Notes: generated by a model from the letters alone, not told the origin. Counted from the stretch's first letter, positions 47,837 to 56,589 are shown. The stretch is DNA of 64,000 nucleotides from Melioribacteraceae bacterium (GCA_021739765.1 JAIPBD010000011.1:80370-144369); one strand, 5' to 3'. Numbers and translations: made by a program.

Positions 47837-48364
47837 TTATTTGCCTCTTTTGAGTTTATCTAACACTTTATAAGTGAAATCAAATTCGGAGTCGGCTGAA
47901 AGTAGGAACGCATCACCGACTTTGTCGAATACAAAATGAAACTTTTCTTCAACTCTTACCTTATCAATTGCTTCTCTTATTTTGGATTGAACGGGACCGA
48001 GCAATTCTTGCTGCTTTTGGTAAAGTTCACCGTTTTGTTGTCCAAATTTTTGTTGAGTGAATTTTTCAACTTCTTGTTGTCTAACTAAAAGTTGTTGCTG
48101 GGTTTGTTGTAATTCCTCTTCAGTCATTTTATCAGCATTTTTTTGTGCTGTTTGATAAAGTTGTTGTAATTGCACCGTCATTGTGTCTCTTTTCGCGTAC
48201 CATTTTTGCACAAGCGCATCTAAATCACTTTGAGCCTTAATTGCGGGTGGATATTGCGCCAAAATTATCTCAGAATTGACATAAGCTATCATTTGATTTT
48301 GAGCATTAGTTGTTAAAGTTACCAATGCAAGCAGTATTACTGCAAAAAATAGAATCTTCTTCAC
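47837..48364 (-). CDS. Skp/OmpH periplasmic chaperone (copy 2)
   Basis: 175 residues, paralogous to the next gene. Signal peptide (ILFFAVILLALVTLTTNA), conserved MIAYVNSEIILAQYPPAIKA, and a coiled coil unusually rich in Gln (QLQQLYQTAQ, ELQQTQQQLLVRQQEVEKFT). It ends in FHFVFDKVGDAFLLSADSEF. 23 nt after bamA. Two copies side by side may form mixed trimers. Confidence 0.9.
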   Translation of the reverse strand: MKKILFFAVILLALVTLTTNAQNQMIAYVNSEIILAQYPPAIKAQSDLDALVQKWYAKRDTMTVQLQQLYQTAQKNADKMTEEELQQTQQQLLVRQQEVEKFTQQKFGQQNGELYQKQQELLGPVQSKIREAIDKVRVEEKFHFVFDKVGDAFLLSADSEFDFTYKVLDKLKRGK

Positions 48365-48387
48365 TTTTACCTCATTTTATTTATATG

Positions 48388-50889
48388 TTAAAAACCTCGT
48401 CCAAATTGAAAGTGGAATAACCATTCAGAATCTCCACCGTCAACTGATCTTTTATCAAATCCATACCCGAGATCAAATCCAATTAATCCGACAGGGTTTA
48501 TCAATAATCGAGCACCTACTCCGGCACTTCTTTTTAAATCGAGAAAATTTGCCTTGTTCAAATCTAAATATACATTTCCGGCTTCTGCAAAAGCTAAAAT
48601 ATAAATTGGAATCGGATCAAGTGCTAAGGCTGCCCTCAATTCAGTAGTGTATTTGACTGAAACTCTACCACCAACAATATCTCCGATTGTATTTTTAGGT
48701 CCGATTGATCTGTCCTCGTAACCTCTTAATGGAGTAGTCGCAATAACTAAACCGCTTCCTCCCATAAAATAATATTCGAATGGCGAGATCGTTGTTCCAT
48801 CAACAATTTCGTTTAAATACCCGAGAGTTGCGGAAGTATATAAAGCTAAACGATTAGAACTGAATAAAGGTTTATACCACTCAGAATTAAAATCGATTTT
48901 ATAATAATCAACTTCACCGGGTAAAAGCGGACCGCCTGAAAGCTCAGCGTTTAGTGATATTTTTGATCCGCGCGATGGGAAGATCGGATTGTCAATATCG
49001 GTTCGTGTTAACGTAGCACCAATGGTAAATTGATTATATTTTCCCTCGGGATAGTAAATCCGGCCATCAATTACATCATTATACTGATACTTAAATAATC
49101 CTTGAATATAAAAGAAATCATCAGGCCATTTAAGTCTGCGTCCCACTTTGAATGAAATACCGGATTGCCTTAAATCATAAACGTATCTTTGTCGGGTATC
49201 GAATACATCAAATCCTACCAATGTTGGTGTATCGAGGAACCAAGGTTCGGTGAAACCGAAGGAAAATGTTCTGTAGAAGTTACCAACGCCGAACTGCCAA
49301 TTAAAATTAAGTATTTGGCCGCCACCCATTTGGAATGGATGAGCAATAGAAAAGTTTGTTAGAGTAACACCGAGAGCACCGCTGAATCCAAAACTACCGC
49401 TATAACCAACCGAAGCATTTAAATAATCGCTTGATTTTTCTTCAACAGTGTAAATTAAATTTACCGTACTGTCATTAACCGGTCTTGAATCAAATCCGGT
49501 TTGATAAAGCTTTTCAACATTAAAGAATTGTAAGTTTGCCAATTGCTGCATGCTTCTAAAAACTAAGCTGCGGCTAAAATAATCACCGGGAACGCTGTAT
49601 AATTCTCTCCTGATTACTTTATCCATAGTTTTAGTGTTGCCTTTTATTTCAACATCACCAACTTTAAATCTATTGTTTTCCTGCACCTGGATTGAGATAT
49701 CAATCGAATCTTCGGCAACTTTGTTTTCAGTTGGAACAGCATTAAAAGTTAAGTATCCATTGTCCAGATAAAGAGCCGCAACATCATTTTGTTTTTCATT
49801 ACCGCGTAAGTTTTGTTCAAACTTCGCATAATCGAAAATATCTCCGTTTGAAAATCCAAGTCGTTCATTAAGAATTTCATCGGGATAAATCGTATTTCCG
49901 ATCCATTCGATATTTCTTACTTTGTATTGAGGACCTTCACTTATCTTAATAAAAATATCCACTTCGCTTTTATCATCTGAATATTCGAGTGAATCATTTA
50001 GAATTTCGAAATCTCTGAAACCATTTTTGAGATAAAATTGCCTTAAAAGTGATTTATCTTCTTCAAATAATTTTTGATTGAAGTTATTACTTGACCAAAA
50101 CTTCCACCAATGAGGTTCTTCAGTTTCTTCAAATTCACTCACTAAATCGCCATTCTCAAAATTGTTATTTCCCGAGAATTGAATTTTTCGAACATTTACC
50201 TCGTCACCTTCTTCAATTTCATAAACAAGAATTACTCTTTTGGTTATACGGTCGATAATACTTGAGCTAACTTCGGGATTGTAGTCATAAGTTGTTGTAA
50301 TTTCTTTACTTAAATCGGCTTTGCTCCTCCAGGTAACAACAACCTCATCATCGGTAGTATCGGCTTCCCAGAAAGAATATTCAATTGGATTGATTTCCGC
50401 ATTTAAATAACCTTCGGCATCGTATAATTTTTTGATTTCGCGTTTGCCGTTAAAAATTGTACTATTCTTAAGTGTTTGTCCTCTGGTAAAAAATACAACT
50501 TCATTAAAATCATCTTCATCAAGTTCATCATTTCCTGAGAAGGTGATTTTTTCAAGACGTGAGAACTCTGACACTTTAATTAGGAGAAAAATCCCATTAT
50601 TGATCTTTTTATCAATAATGAGTTCAACATCTTTAAATATCCCTAATGCCCACAATCTGTTTATTGCATCGTTAGTGGCATTTCCCGGGTATTCGATTTC
50701 ATCGTTAACCTGTAAGCCGGTATTCGCGATAATTGTTTGTTTATCCGCAGAATCATTCCCTTCGACATCAATTCCAAGAATTTTATAATTGGCTCTTTGA
50801 AATTGGGAATAAATATTATTGGAAAATAGAATGGAAAAAAAGAAAAGACTAAGTACCAGCAACCTCTTTGGTGAAGGAATCCACATCAT
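48388..50889 (-). CDS. bamA: Outer membrane protein assembly factor BamA
   Basis: 833 residues from ATG 50889, chosen because MMWIPSPKRLLVLSLFFFSI begins a signal peptide; the frame runs 84 nt further upstream inside uppS. About five POTRA domains (to about residue 430; ILGIDVEGNDSADKQTIIAN, GVEIKGNTK-like VGDVEIKGNTKTMDKVIRRE) precede a 16-strand barrel with TRTDIDNPIFPSRGSKISLN, TTPLRGYEDRSIG and a terminal GRGF aromatic. It inserts barrel proteins into the outer membrane. It overlaps uppS by about 41 nt. Confidence 0.96.
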   Translation of the reverse strand: MMWIPSPKRLLVLSLFFFSILFSNNIYSQFQRANYKILGIDVEGNDSADKQTIIANTGLQVNDEIEYPGNATNDAINRLWALGIFKDVELIIDKKINNGIFLLIKVSEFSRLEKITFSGNDELDEDDFNEVVFFTRGQTLKNSTIFNGKREIKKLYDAEGYLNAEINPIEYSFWEADTTDDEVVVTWRSKADLSKEITTTYDYNPEVSSSIIDRITKRVILVYEIEEGDEVNVRKIQFSGNNNFENGDLVSEFEETEEPHWWKFWSSNNFNQKLFEEDKSLLRQFYLKNGFRDFEILNDSLEYSDDKSEVDIFIKISEGPQYKVRNIEWIGNTIYPDEILNERLGFSNGDIFDYAKFEQNLRGNEKQNDVAALYLDNGYLTFNAVPTENKVAEDSIDISIQVQENNRFKVGDVEIKGNTKTMDKVIRRELYSVPGDYFSRSLVFRSMQQLANLQFFNVEKLYQTGFDSRPVNDSTVNLIYTVEEKSSDYLNASVGYSGSFGFSGALGVTLTNFSIAHPFQMGGGQILNFNWQFGVGNFYRTFSFGFTEPWFLDTPTLVGFDVFDTRQRYVYDLRQSGISFKVGRRLKWPDDFFYIQGLFKYQYNDVIDGRIYYPEGKYNQFTIGATLTRTDIDNPIFPSRGSKISLNAELSGGPLLPGEVDYYKIDFNSEWYKPLFSSNRLALYTSATLGYLNEIVDGTTISPFEYYFMGGSGLVIATTPLRGYEDRSIGPKNTIGDIVGGRVSVKYTTELRAALALDPIPIYILAFAEAGNVYLDLNKANFLDLKRSAGVGARLLINPVGLIGFDLGYGFDKRSVDGGDSEWLFHFQFGRGF

Positions 50890-51685
50890 TTTTCTTTTCT
50901 GTTTTGGATGAAATTTGTTCGCTGACAAGTCCAAATCTTCTCTCTCTTTTTTGATAATCAGAAATAGCATCAATTAAATTTTTACACCTAAAATCCGGCC
51001 ATAGCAAATCCGAAACAAATATTTCGGTATAGGCGATTTGCCATAACAAATAATTACTGATCCTAAATTCACCACCTGTTCTTATAAGAAGATCTGGGTC
51101 TGGCATATCTGCCGTAGTTAAGTTATTTGAGATCAGCCTTTCATCAATATCATCGATATCAATTTTATTTTCGGCATATAATCGGGTTATATTCTTAACT
51201 GCTTCTGTTAGTTCCCATCTTCCGCTATAACTCAGTGCTAAATTTAAAGTTAGAGCTGTATTCATTTTTGTTTTTTCGGTGGCTTCCATGAGTTCGTTTC
51301 TAACGATCTCAGGCAAGGATTTCAAATTACCTATGGTTGTTAACCTGACATTATTTTTATGGAGTTCATCAGTTTCATTCTGCAAACTTTTTACAATCAA
51401 TCTCATTAGTGTCGAGATCTCATCCTTCGGCCTTTTCCAATTCTCAGTTGAGAATGTGTAAAGAGTAAGGTACTTAACACCAATATTGGAGCATGATTCA
51501 ACCATTTCTCTAACTGTTTCAACACCTTGCCGATGACCGGCAACACGCGGATAGCCTTTGCGTTTAGCCCATCTCCCGTTTCCATCCATTATCATAGCTA
51601 TATGAGTCGGGATATCTCCGCTTTCTTTTGCATTCGTAATCAGTTCCTGATCATGCCGGGTAATATGTTTCTCAGTAATATTCAA
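50849..51685 (-). CDS. uppS: Isoprenyl transferase (undecaprenyl diphosphate synthase)
   Basis: Makes the C55 lipid carrier for peptidoglycan and O-antigen. 278 residues: IAMIMDGNGRWAKRKGYPRV (catalytic Asp and phosphate-binding), GHRQGVETVREMV, YLTLYTFSTENWKRP, and DLLIRTGGEFRISNYLLWQI with YTEIFVSDLLWPDF. The N-terminal about 25 residues extend beyond the usual start. TTG 51685 is the only suitable upstream codon. First gene of the envelope block. Confidence 0.96.
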   Translation of the reverse strand: MNITEKHITRHDQELITNAKESGDIPTHIAMIMDGNGRWAKRKGYPRVAGHRQGVETVREMVESCSNIGVKYLTLYTFSTENWKRPKDEISTLMRLIVKSLQNETDELHKNNVRLTTIGNLKSLPEIVRNELMEATEKTKMNTALTLNLALSYSGRWELTEAVKNITRLYAENKIDIDDIDERLISNNLTTADMPDPDLLIRTGGEFRISNYLLWQIAYTEIFVSDLLWPDFRCKNLIDAISDYQKRERRFGLVSEQISSKTEKKNDVDSFTKEVAGT

Positions 51686-51714
51686 GTCGAAAACATAAAA
51701 TAATTTGACTAAGC

Positions 51715-51743
51715 AAAATAGTTGGGCAAGCAGTAAATGTCAA
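51715..51743 (-). promoter_or_regulatory. Sigma70-type promoter of the uppS-bamA-lpx envelope block
   Basis: On the minus strand TTGACA (51743-51738), 17 nt, TATTTT (51720-51715). It is only about 30 nt from the TTG start of uppS. Confidence 0.65.
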
Positions 51744-51789
51744 GGAATGACTTTTGGTATATTCTTGTAAATGAAGTAAATTAAATAAT

Positions 51790-52179
51790 TTAGTTGAGTT
51801 TTGAGATTGTAAGTGGAATGATACGAATGTTTTTTTGTAAAAATAGATCTAAATCCGAAACAATTGATTTGGCCCTTGTTAAAAACTTTGAAGGAACACC
51901 AAGATAAAGCAAAACATTTTTGTTTGACGACTTTGTATGTCGATTTGCTAAAAAAGTAATTTTTTCTCTAATTTCAACACTTTCAAAATCGTCTTCGGTC
52001 AAATTTAGTCCAATTGCGTAATCTTTTTTATACCTACCCACAGCATCAATTTGATATTTACCGATTGGTTTTGGATCGGGCAGATATTTTCCAAAACGCC
52101 GGCTGATAGTCATAAAACCTTTTCTTCGCAGTTGAAGAACTAATTCATCAACAGTTTCCTGTCTTTTTAACATATTCAT
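51790..52179 (-). CDS. Unknown protein in the LexA operon
   Basis: I do not recognise a family. 129 residues from ATG 52179 (AAGGA 6 nt before it; the frame also opens at TTG 52185). It is basic with a first helix LKRQETVDELVLQLRRKGF. Then KPIGKYQIDAVGRYKKDYAI and IGLNL loosely recall the strand pair of PD-(D/E)XK nucleases, but the ExK signature is absent (GLN). It has no membrane segment. Last gene of a three-gene operon with the WYL-like protein (6-12 nt gap) and LexA, so probably DNA-damage regulated. Confidence 0.65.
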   Translation of the reverse strand: MNMLKRQETVDELVLQLRRKGFMTISRRFGKYLPDPKPIGKYQIDAVGRYKKDYAIGLNLTEDDFESVEIREKITFLANRHTKSSNKNVLLYLGVPSKFLTRAKSIVSDLDLFLQKNIRIIPLTISKLN

Positions 52180-52191
52180 AACCAATCCTTT

Positions 52192-52440
52192 TTAATTAGC
52201 AATTGGCAGGATAGGAATTAATGGGCTAAATCTATTTTTATCCAAAACTTTAATGTTGGCAATTTTTTCAAATTCGAACATTTTAATTTGGTTGCCGTTA
52301 TTAACTCGACCGTAAATAACTTTTTTACCGGTTCCATTTGTCGCTACATAATATGGCTCTATCAAAAATTCTTGCAGCCCATAAAGAAATCTTATTCTTT
52401 GGCGACGAGCAATTGCATGGTTGAAAATATTTGATTTCAT
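52192..52440 (-). CDS. Stand-alone WYL-like mini-protein
   Basis: 82 residues. The pattern RQRIRFLYGLQEFLIEPYYV, then KKVIYGRVNNGNQIKMFEFE and KIANIKVLDKNRFSP resembles a WYL domain: a Sm-like beta barrel that senses nucleic-acid or nucleotide ligands in many DNA-damage and phage-defence regulators. The usual N-terminal helix-turn-helix is absent. It lies 11 nt downstream of the LexA-type gene with a GGGAGA site. A role as ligand sensor or co-factor of the neighbouring regulator is a guess. Confidence 0.6.
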   Translation of the reverse strand: MKSNIFNHAIARRQRIRFLYGLQEFLIEPYYVATNGTGKKVIYGRVNNGNQIKMFEFEKIANIKVLDKNRFSPLIPILPIAN

Positions 52441-52451
52441 GTTATTCTCCC

Positions 52452-53081
52452 TTAATTATAATTTCTAAAAAGAGCGATTACTTTCCCGATAATTGAAAAG
52501 TCCGTTCTATTTGTTACTTCAATTTCCGGGTAATTTGGATTTTCAGGAATCAGAGCAGTCCTATTCGAATTTTTCAAGAAACGTTTTAATGTTGCTTCAT
52601 GACCTAACATACCAACAATTATATCCGAGTTATTAACGGATTGTTTTTGATCAACAACAACGATATCACCCTCAAGTATTCCGGCGTTTATCATGCTGTC
52701 GCCTTTTACTTTTAATCCGAAATATTCTCCCTTTCCACTTATCATTGCAGTACTTAATTGAATAGTTGACTCAATATTTTCTTCAGCGAGAATGGGATAA
52801 CCGGCGGCAACACGGCCTACAACCGGTATTTCGATATAATCTACTGAGGCCGGTTGGGTTTGATTAATATGTGTAAGTGTTAAGGTACGGCTTGAATTTG
52901 ATTCGGAATTTAAGAAGCCTTTTTTATTTAAGGCATCTATATGTCTTTTCACTCCAAATGTTGAAGCTAAATTAAAATGTGATGCGATTTCGCGATAAGT
53001 AGGTGAATATCCGTTAAGTTCAATGTAGCTTTCAAGAAATTCAAGAATTTCCTTCTGGCGGTCGGTAAGAATTTTTGTCAT
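52452..53081 (-). CDS. lexA: LexA-family SOS repressor
   Basis: 209 residues from ATG 53081 (GGAG nearby); the frame extends upstream through the operator, so the longer form is rejected. Winged-helix DNA-binding domain (LTDRQKEILEFLESYIELNG, YSPTYREIASHFNLAST). An Ala-Gly cleavage site lies in PVVGRVAAGYPI. The S24 peptidase part has LKVKGDSMINAGILEGDIVV (nucleophile Ser) and a Lys in HEATLKRFLKNS. It should self-cleave on RecA filaments. The operator palindrome over its own promoter implies autoregulation. Confidence 0.94.
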   Translation of the reverse strand: MTKILTDRQKEILEFLESYIELNGYSPTYREIASHFNLASTFGVKRHIDALNKKGFLNSESNSSRTLTLTHINQTQPASVDYIEIPVVGRVAAGYPILAEENIESTIQLSTAMISGKGEYFGLKVKGDSMINAGILEGDIVVVDQKQSVNNSDIIVGMLGHEATLKRFLKNSNRTALIPENPNYPEIEVTNRTDFSIIGKVIALFRNYN

Positions 53082-53096
53082 TGATAGTGCTCCTTT

Positions 53097-53118
53097 GTAC
53101 ACTACAAATATAGTGTAC
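53097..53118. promoter_or_regulatory. Palindromic LexA-type operator
   Basis: A perfect inverted repeat GTACACTA-N6-TAGTGTAC overlapping the -10 box of the lexA promoter. It differs from the E. coli (CTGT-N8-ACAG) and Gram-positive (GAAC-N4-GTTC) SOS boxes. I found no second copy in the window by eye. Confidence 0.7.
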
Positions 53119-53135
53119 GGATGTGCACTTGTCAA
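53107..53135 (-). promoter_or_regulatory. Near-consensus promoter of the lexA operon
   Basis: On the minus strand TTGACA (53135-53130), 17 nt, TATATT (53112-53107). The -10 box lies inside the N6 spacer of the operator and its right arm. Confidence 0.75.
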
Positions 53136-53139
53136 GTTT

Positions 53140-53174
53140 AAAAATGAAAAGGTCACCGAAGTGACCTTTTCATT
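53140..53174 (-). terminator. Terminator of ilvE with UUCG loop
   Basis: A 14-bp stem (53143-53156 / 53161-53174) closed on the minus strand by TTCG between C and G, an extra-stable tetraloop, and followed by TTTTT. It ends 4 nt from the lexA -35 box. Confidence 0.9.
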
Positions 53175-53194
53175 GAAATTATGTAATAATTAGC

Positions 53195-54262
53195 TTATAA
53201 GTACTGCATCCAATTCCGAGAATCTTCTTTTTCTCCATATTGAATGGCGGTGAGTTCCGAGTATAACTTTTTGCTAAGTTCACCGGCTTCTTCGTCACTA
53301 AAACGAATTTCTTTTTCTCCGTATTTTAATCTTCCAACAGATGAAATAACCGCGGCAGTTCCGGTTCCAAATATTTCTTCTAATGTTCCCGATTCATTAG
53401 CTTCAAATACTTCATCTAGCGATACTCTTCTTTCTTGTATGTTCATTCCCCAATCATTTAAGATTTGTATTACGGACATTCTTGTTATTCCGGGTAAGAT
53501 AGTCCCATGTAGTGGAGGGGTCACAACTTCATCCTTGAACTTGACAAATAAATTCATTGTCCCTACTTCTTCAATGTATTTCTGCTCGATTGCGTCTAAC
53601 CATAAAACTTGAGTGAAACCAATTTTTTGAGCCTCTTTTTGCGCCAATAAGGATGCGGCGTAGTTTCCCGCGGTTTTGCATTCTCCAACGCCTTTTCTTA
53701 CCGCGCGAACAAATTTATCCGTTGCTAAAATGGGAACCGGTTTAAATCCTTCAGGGTAATAAGGTCCCACCGGACTTAACATAATTACTAATTTATAATT
53801 ATTTGCCGGACGTACACCCAAGAAAGGATCGTAACCAAACATGAGAGGTCTGATATAAAGTGAATAACCCGGCTTCGTAGGTATCCAATCTTTGTCCACA
53901 TTGATTAACTCCTTTAAAGCATTAACCATAAAATCAACATCAACCGTCGGCATGCACAATCGTTTGGCGGAATTATTCAATCGTTCAAAGTTTTTTTCCG
54001 GTCTGAATAACCCTACCGAGCCATCCTTTTGCTTATAAGCCTTTAATCCTTCAAATATTGTTTGACCATAATGAAGCACAAGTGCGGCAGGTGACAAATT
54101 CAAATTTTGATATTTTTTAATAGTTGCGTTATGCCATCCACCGAGGGCTTCGTCGTAATCCATCTCAAATACATGATCAGAAAAATTTCTACCAAAAACC
54201 AAATTCTCCGGAAGATGAACTTGGTCGGTTCTCTCAATTGTTTCAAAATTAATATTACTCAT
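53195..54262 (-). CDS. ilvE: Branched-chain amino acid aminotransferase
   Basis: 355 residues, the long BCAT type. It exchanges amino groups between Leu/Ile/Val and 2-oxoglutarate. PLP lysine K196 is in GECKTAGNYAASLLA; other motifs are LVLHYGQTIFEGLKAYKQKD, YIRPLMFGYDPFLGV and GTILPGITRMSVIQIL. Monocistronic with a strong terminator; divergent from mlaE. The 148-nt gap upstream holds no promoter that I could assign with confidence. Confidence 0.96.
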   Translation of the reverse strand: MSNINFETIERTDQVHLPENLVFGRNFSDHVFEMDYDEALGGWHNATIKKYQNLNLSPAALVLHYGQTIFEGLKAYKQKDGSVGLFRPEKNFERLNNSAKRLCMPTVDVDFMVNALKELINVDKDWIPTKPGYSLYIRPLMFGYDPFLGVRPANNYKLVIMLSPVGPYYPEGFKPVPILATDKFVRAVRKGVGECKTAGNYAASLLAQKEAQKIGFTQVLWLDAIEQKYIEEVGTMNLFVKFKDEVVTPPLHGTILPGITRMSVIQILNDWGMNIQERRVSLDEVFEANESGTLEEIFGTGTAAVISSVGRLKYGEKEIRFSDEEAGELSKKLYSELTAIQYGEKEDSRNWMQYL

Positions 54263-54410
54263 AGTAACTCCAGTTCTAAGTTGATTTGAGTTTTCGTGTA
54301 AAACATAGTAAAAGTAATGTGCAAAATACGATTTTCACAAGTTAAGTGAGGATATAAAATAAAAATTTCTTTATTATGCAGAAAGCCAAAAAGGAAAATT
54401 AAATTTCTAG

Positions 54411-55184
54411 ATGACTACCTACTTTTTTGAATCTACGGGAAGAAAGATCCGCGATTTTTTTGAAGAATTCGGACAGATATTTTTACTTTTGTTGAAAATT
54501 TTCCGCTATTTGCCATCGTTGTTTAAGGGAAGAAAACTTTTGCTTTTCCAGATGGAACACATCGGAGTAAACTCTTTACCACTGGTTATTATTATTGCGA
54601 TGTTTACCGGCGCCGTTGCAGCCTGGCAGGCGGCTTACCAACTAAAAGGGATTGCTCCTATTTCTTTTCTTGGAACCGCGACCAGCAGGGCGATTATAAC
54701 TGAGCTTGGTCCGGTGCTTACGGCCATCGTGATTGCCGGCAGAGTTGGCGCCTCTATTGCTGCAGAGCTTGGTTCTATGAAAGTAACCGAACAAATTGAC
54801 GCATTGGAAACGATGGGAATTAATCCCACCCGTTATCTTGCCGCTCCTCGATTTTTTGCTGCTTTGTTTATGATGCCGATTCTTATCGTTTTCGCTAATT
54901 CGATTGCGATTGGGGGCGCTTATATTATATCAAATTATTTTCTTGGTGTCTCGTTCGCCGTTTTTTTTGAATCAGTACAAAGATTCTTTTCAATGTTCGA
55001 TTTCTTTTTCGGTTTAGTAAAAGGACTGTTTTTCGGTGGTGCTACTGCGCTTTTAGGTTGCCATATCGGTTTTCGCACCGAAGGAGGGGCGGAAGGTGTG
55101 GGTGAATCCACTATTCGTTCTTTCGTGCTTGCATCAGCGTCAATTCTTATTTTAGACTACATATTATGGAGCTTAGTATTTTAG
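54411..55184 (+). CDS. MlaE-family ABC transporter permease
   Basis: 257 residues, about five membrane helices. Family motifs: GAVAAWQAAYQLKGIAPISF, TELGPVLTAIVIAGRVGASI, AAELGSMKVTEQIDALETMG and NPTRYLAAPRFFAALFMMPI. MlaE-type permeases move phospholipids between the membranes with an ATPase (MlaF) and an MCE protein (MlaD). Neither partner gene is in this window; the next gene is a sugar transferase. Confidence 0.92.
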   Translation: MTTYFFESTGRKIRDFFEEFGQIFLLLLKIFRYLPSLFKGRKLLLFQMEHIGVNSLPLVIIIAMFTGAVAAWQAAYQLKGIAPISFLGTATSRAIITELGPVLTAIVIAGRVGASIAAELGSMKVTEQIDALETMGINPTRYLAAPRFFAALFMMPILIVFANSIAIGGAYIISNYFLGVSFAVFFESVQRFFSMFDFFFGLVKGLFFGGATALLGCHIGFRTEGGAEGVGESTIRSFVLASASILILDYILWSLVF

Positions 55185-55969
55185 AAATGGGCCAATTAAA
55201 GAATCCTACGTTCAAGCGAGCTTTTGATTTTCTTTTTGCGCTTTTGCTTATTCTTCTTACCCTTCCTCTTCAAATATTCATAATGGTTTATCTTTTTATC
55301 GTCTTTAAGAAAAATCCTTTTTTTCTACAAAGAAGAGGACTGACACTCGAAAAGAAATTATTTAGGATTATCAAGTATCGTACACTAGATGATAATTACC
55401 TCATTCAAATCGTATCTAATAAAGACCGGGACATATTCAAAAAACCACTTCTTAGAAGCCGTCTTAATCCATATGCTTTGTGGTTGCGAAAGACCGGATT
55501 AGATGAATTGCCGCAACTTTATAATATTTTGTTTGGCAATATGAGCTTTGTTGGTCCGAGACCGTTGATGATTTCGGATTTATTAATTTTAAAGAAAGCA
55601 AATGCGTATAATTATGAGATTCGCAATCAGTTGGATTGTAAACCGGGCCTCACCGGATTGTGGCAATTATTTGGTGATAGAAATCGGGGTTCGTTCAATC
55701 TGGTAAGTTTGGATACATTTTATCACAATAATCAAAATTTTTATTTAGATATCGCGTTAGTTTTGTATTCAATAAGTAGAATGCTGCAAGGTAGAAACTC
55801 AGATGCGATTTTAATGCTTAGAAATAATGTAGAATATGTGCCTAACCTAATATTAAAAATCCTTAATATAAAAGTAAATTTTAATGAAATAATCGAAAAA
55901 ATTAACTATAATTACTTAATCGAGAAGGGCAAACAGTCACAAGTTCATGAAAGTAGGCGAAACGCATGA
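55166..55969 (+). CDS. Bacterial sugar transferase (undecaprenyl-phosphate sugar phosphotransferase type)
   Basis: 267 residues with one N-terminal membrane helix (about 20-42). Core motifs: FRIIKYRTLDD, LRKTGLDELPQLYNILFGNM, SFVGPRPLMISDL and KPGLTGLWQLFGDRN. These enzymes load the first sugar phosphate onto undecaprenyl phosphate for glycan export. ATG 55166 overlaps mlaE by 19 nt; ATG 55187, 2 nt after the mlaE stop, is an equally good start. The C-terminal tail (about 210-267) is longer than usual. Confidence 0.9.
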   Translation: MELSILEMGQLKNPTFKRAFDFLFALLLILLTLPLQIFIMVYLFIVFKKNPFFLQRRGLTLEKKLFRIIKYRTLDDNYLIQIVSNKDRDIFKKPLLRSRLNPYALWLRKTGLDELPQLYNILFGNMSFVGPRPLMISDLLILKKANAYNYEIRNQLDCKPGLTGLWQLFGDRNRGSFNLVSLDTFYHNNQNFYLDIALVLYSISRMLQGRNSDAILMLRNNVEYVPNLILKILNIKVNFNEIIEKINYNYLIEKGKQSQVHESRRNA

Positions 55970-56370
55970 TTCACAAACTTAAAACAGATGACCTCCCAGA
56001 TGAGATTCATTCAACGAACGATGAAGAATTATCTGATGATTCAATTGAAAAATCGAACGTTATATCTTCGTTTTCACTTCCCGAAAATTGGTGGTATCAA
56101 AAATCCACTTATGATCAAAAAATATCGGAATATGAATTTCAGAACAGTAAATTAAGAAATGGCAAAAGCCAAAGGCAGTTCCCCAAAATTGATGATTGGA
56201 CGATTCAAAGAGGCGATTATAATAGACGTGTTGTAACCAAAAGGGAACATGTAAAAAATATGTTTTATCCTTCGAATGATAGATTGGTACTGCTGGTAGT
56301 TTTTGCATTGGGTATCGCAGCGATTTATTTGATATCACTTTTCTTGGGAAATTATTTGTCCAATATTTAG
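55966..56370 (+). CDS. Tail-anchored protein of unknown function
   Basis: 134 residues; no family recognised. An acidic, probably disordered start (DDLPDEIHSTNDEELSDDS), a Trp/Tyr/Gln-rich middle (ENWWYQKSTYDQKISEYEFQ) and a single C-terminal helix (LVLLVVFALGIAAIYLISLF). ATGA overlap of 4 nt with the sugar transferase, so the products are made together. It may scaffold the transferase at the membrane; this is inference. Confidence 0.7.
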   Translation: MIHKLKTDDLPDEIHSTNDEELSDDSIEKSNVISSFSLPENWWYQKSTYDQKISEYEFQNSKLRNGKSQRQFPKIDDWTIQRGDYNRRVVTKREHVKNMFYPSNDRLVLLVVFALGIAAIYLISLFLGNYLSNI

Positions 56371-56497
56371 CTTTTTTTGATCGTCAAAATTGTATTACAC
56401 TGCCACATTCAAAGAATTTTATATTTCATACTTGAATCCTTTCTCCATGTTTCACCTCACAAGCAGCGGTTCAATAATAATTCTCTTCTATTTTCTC

Positions 56498-56526
56498 TTG
56501 CTTGAATAATATTTAGTCCATAATTT
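56498..56526 (+). promoter_or_regulatory. Possible promoter upstream of gdhA
   Basis: TTGCTT (56498-56503), 17 nt, TAATTT (56521-56526). It would give a 200-nt leader containing a hairpin (ATCTCT / AGAGAT, 56550-56570) and a small ORF. The rest of the 364-nt gap (56371-56734) shows no other clear feature. Confidence 0.4.
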
Positions 56527-56589
56527 GAATATGTAAAAAGAATTCTTTTATCTCTTTTAGGGCGAGAGATTTAAATATTAAGGTGGAAA

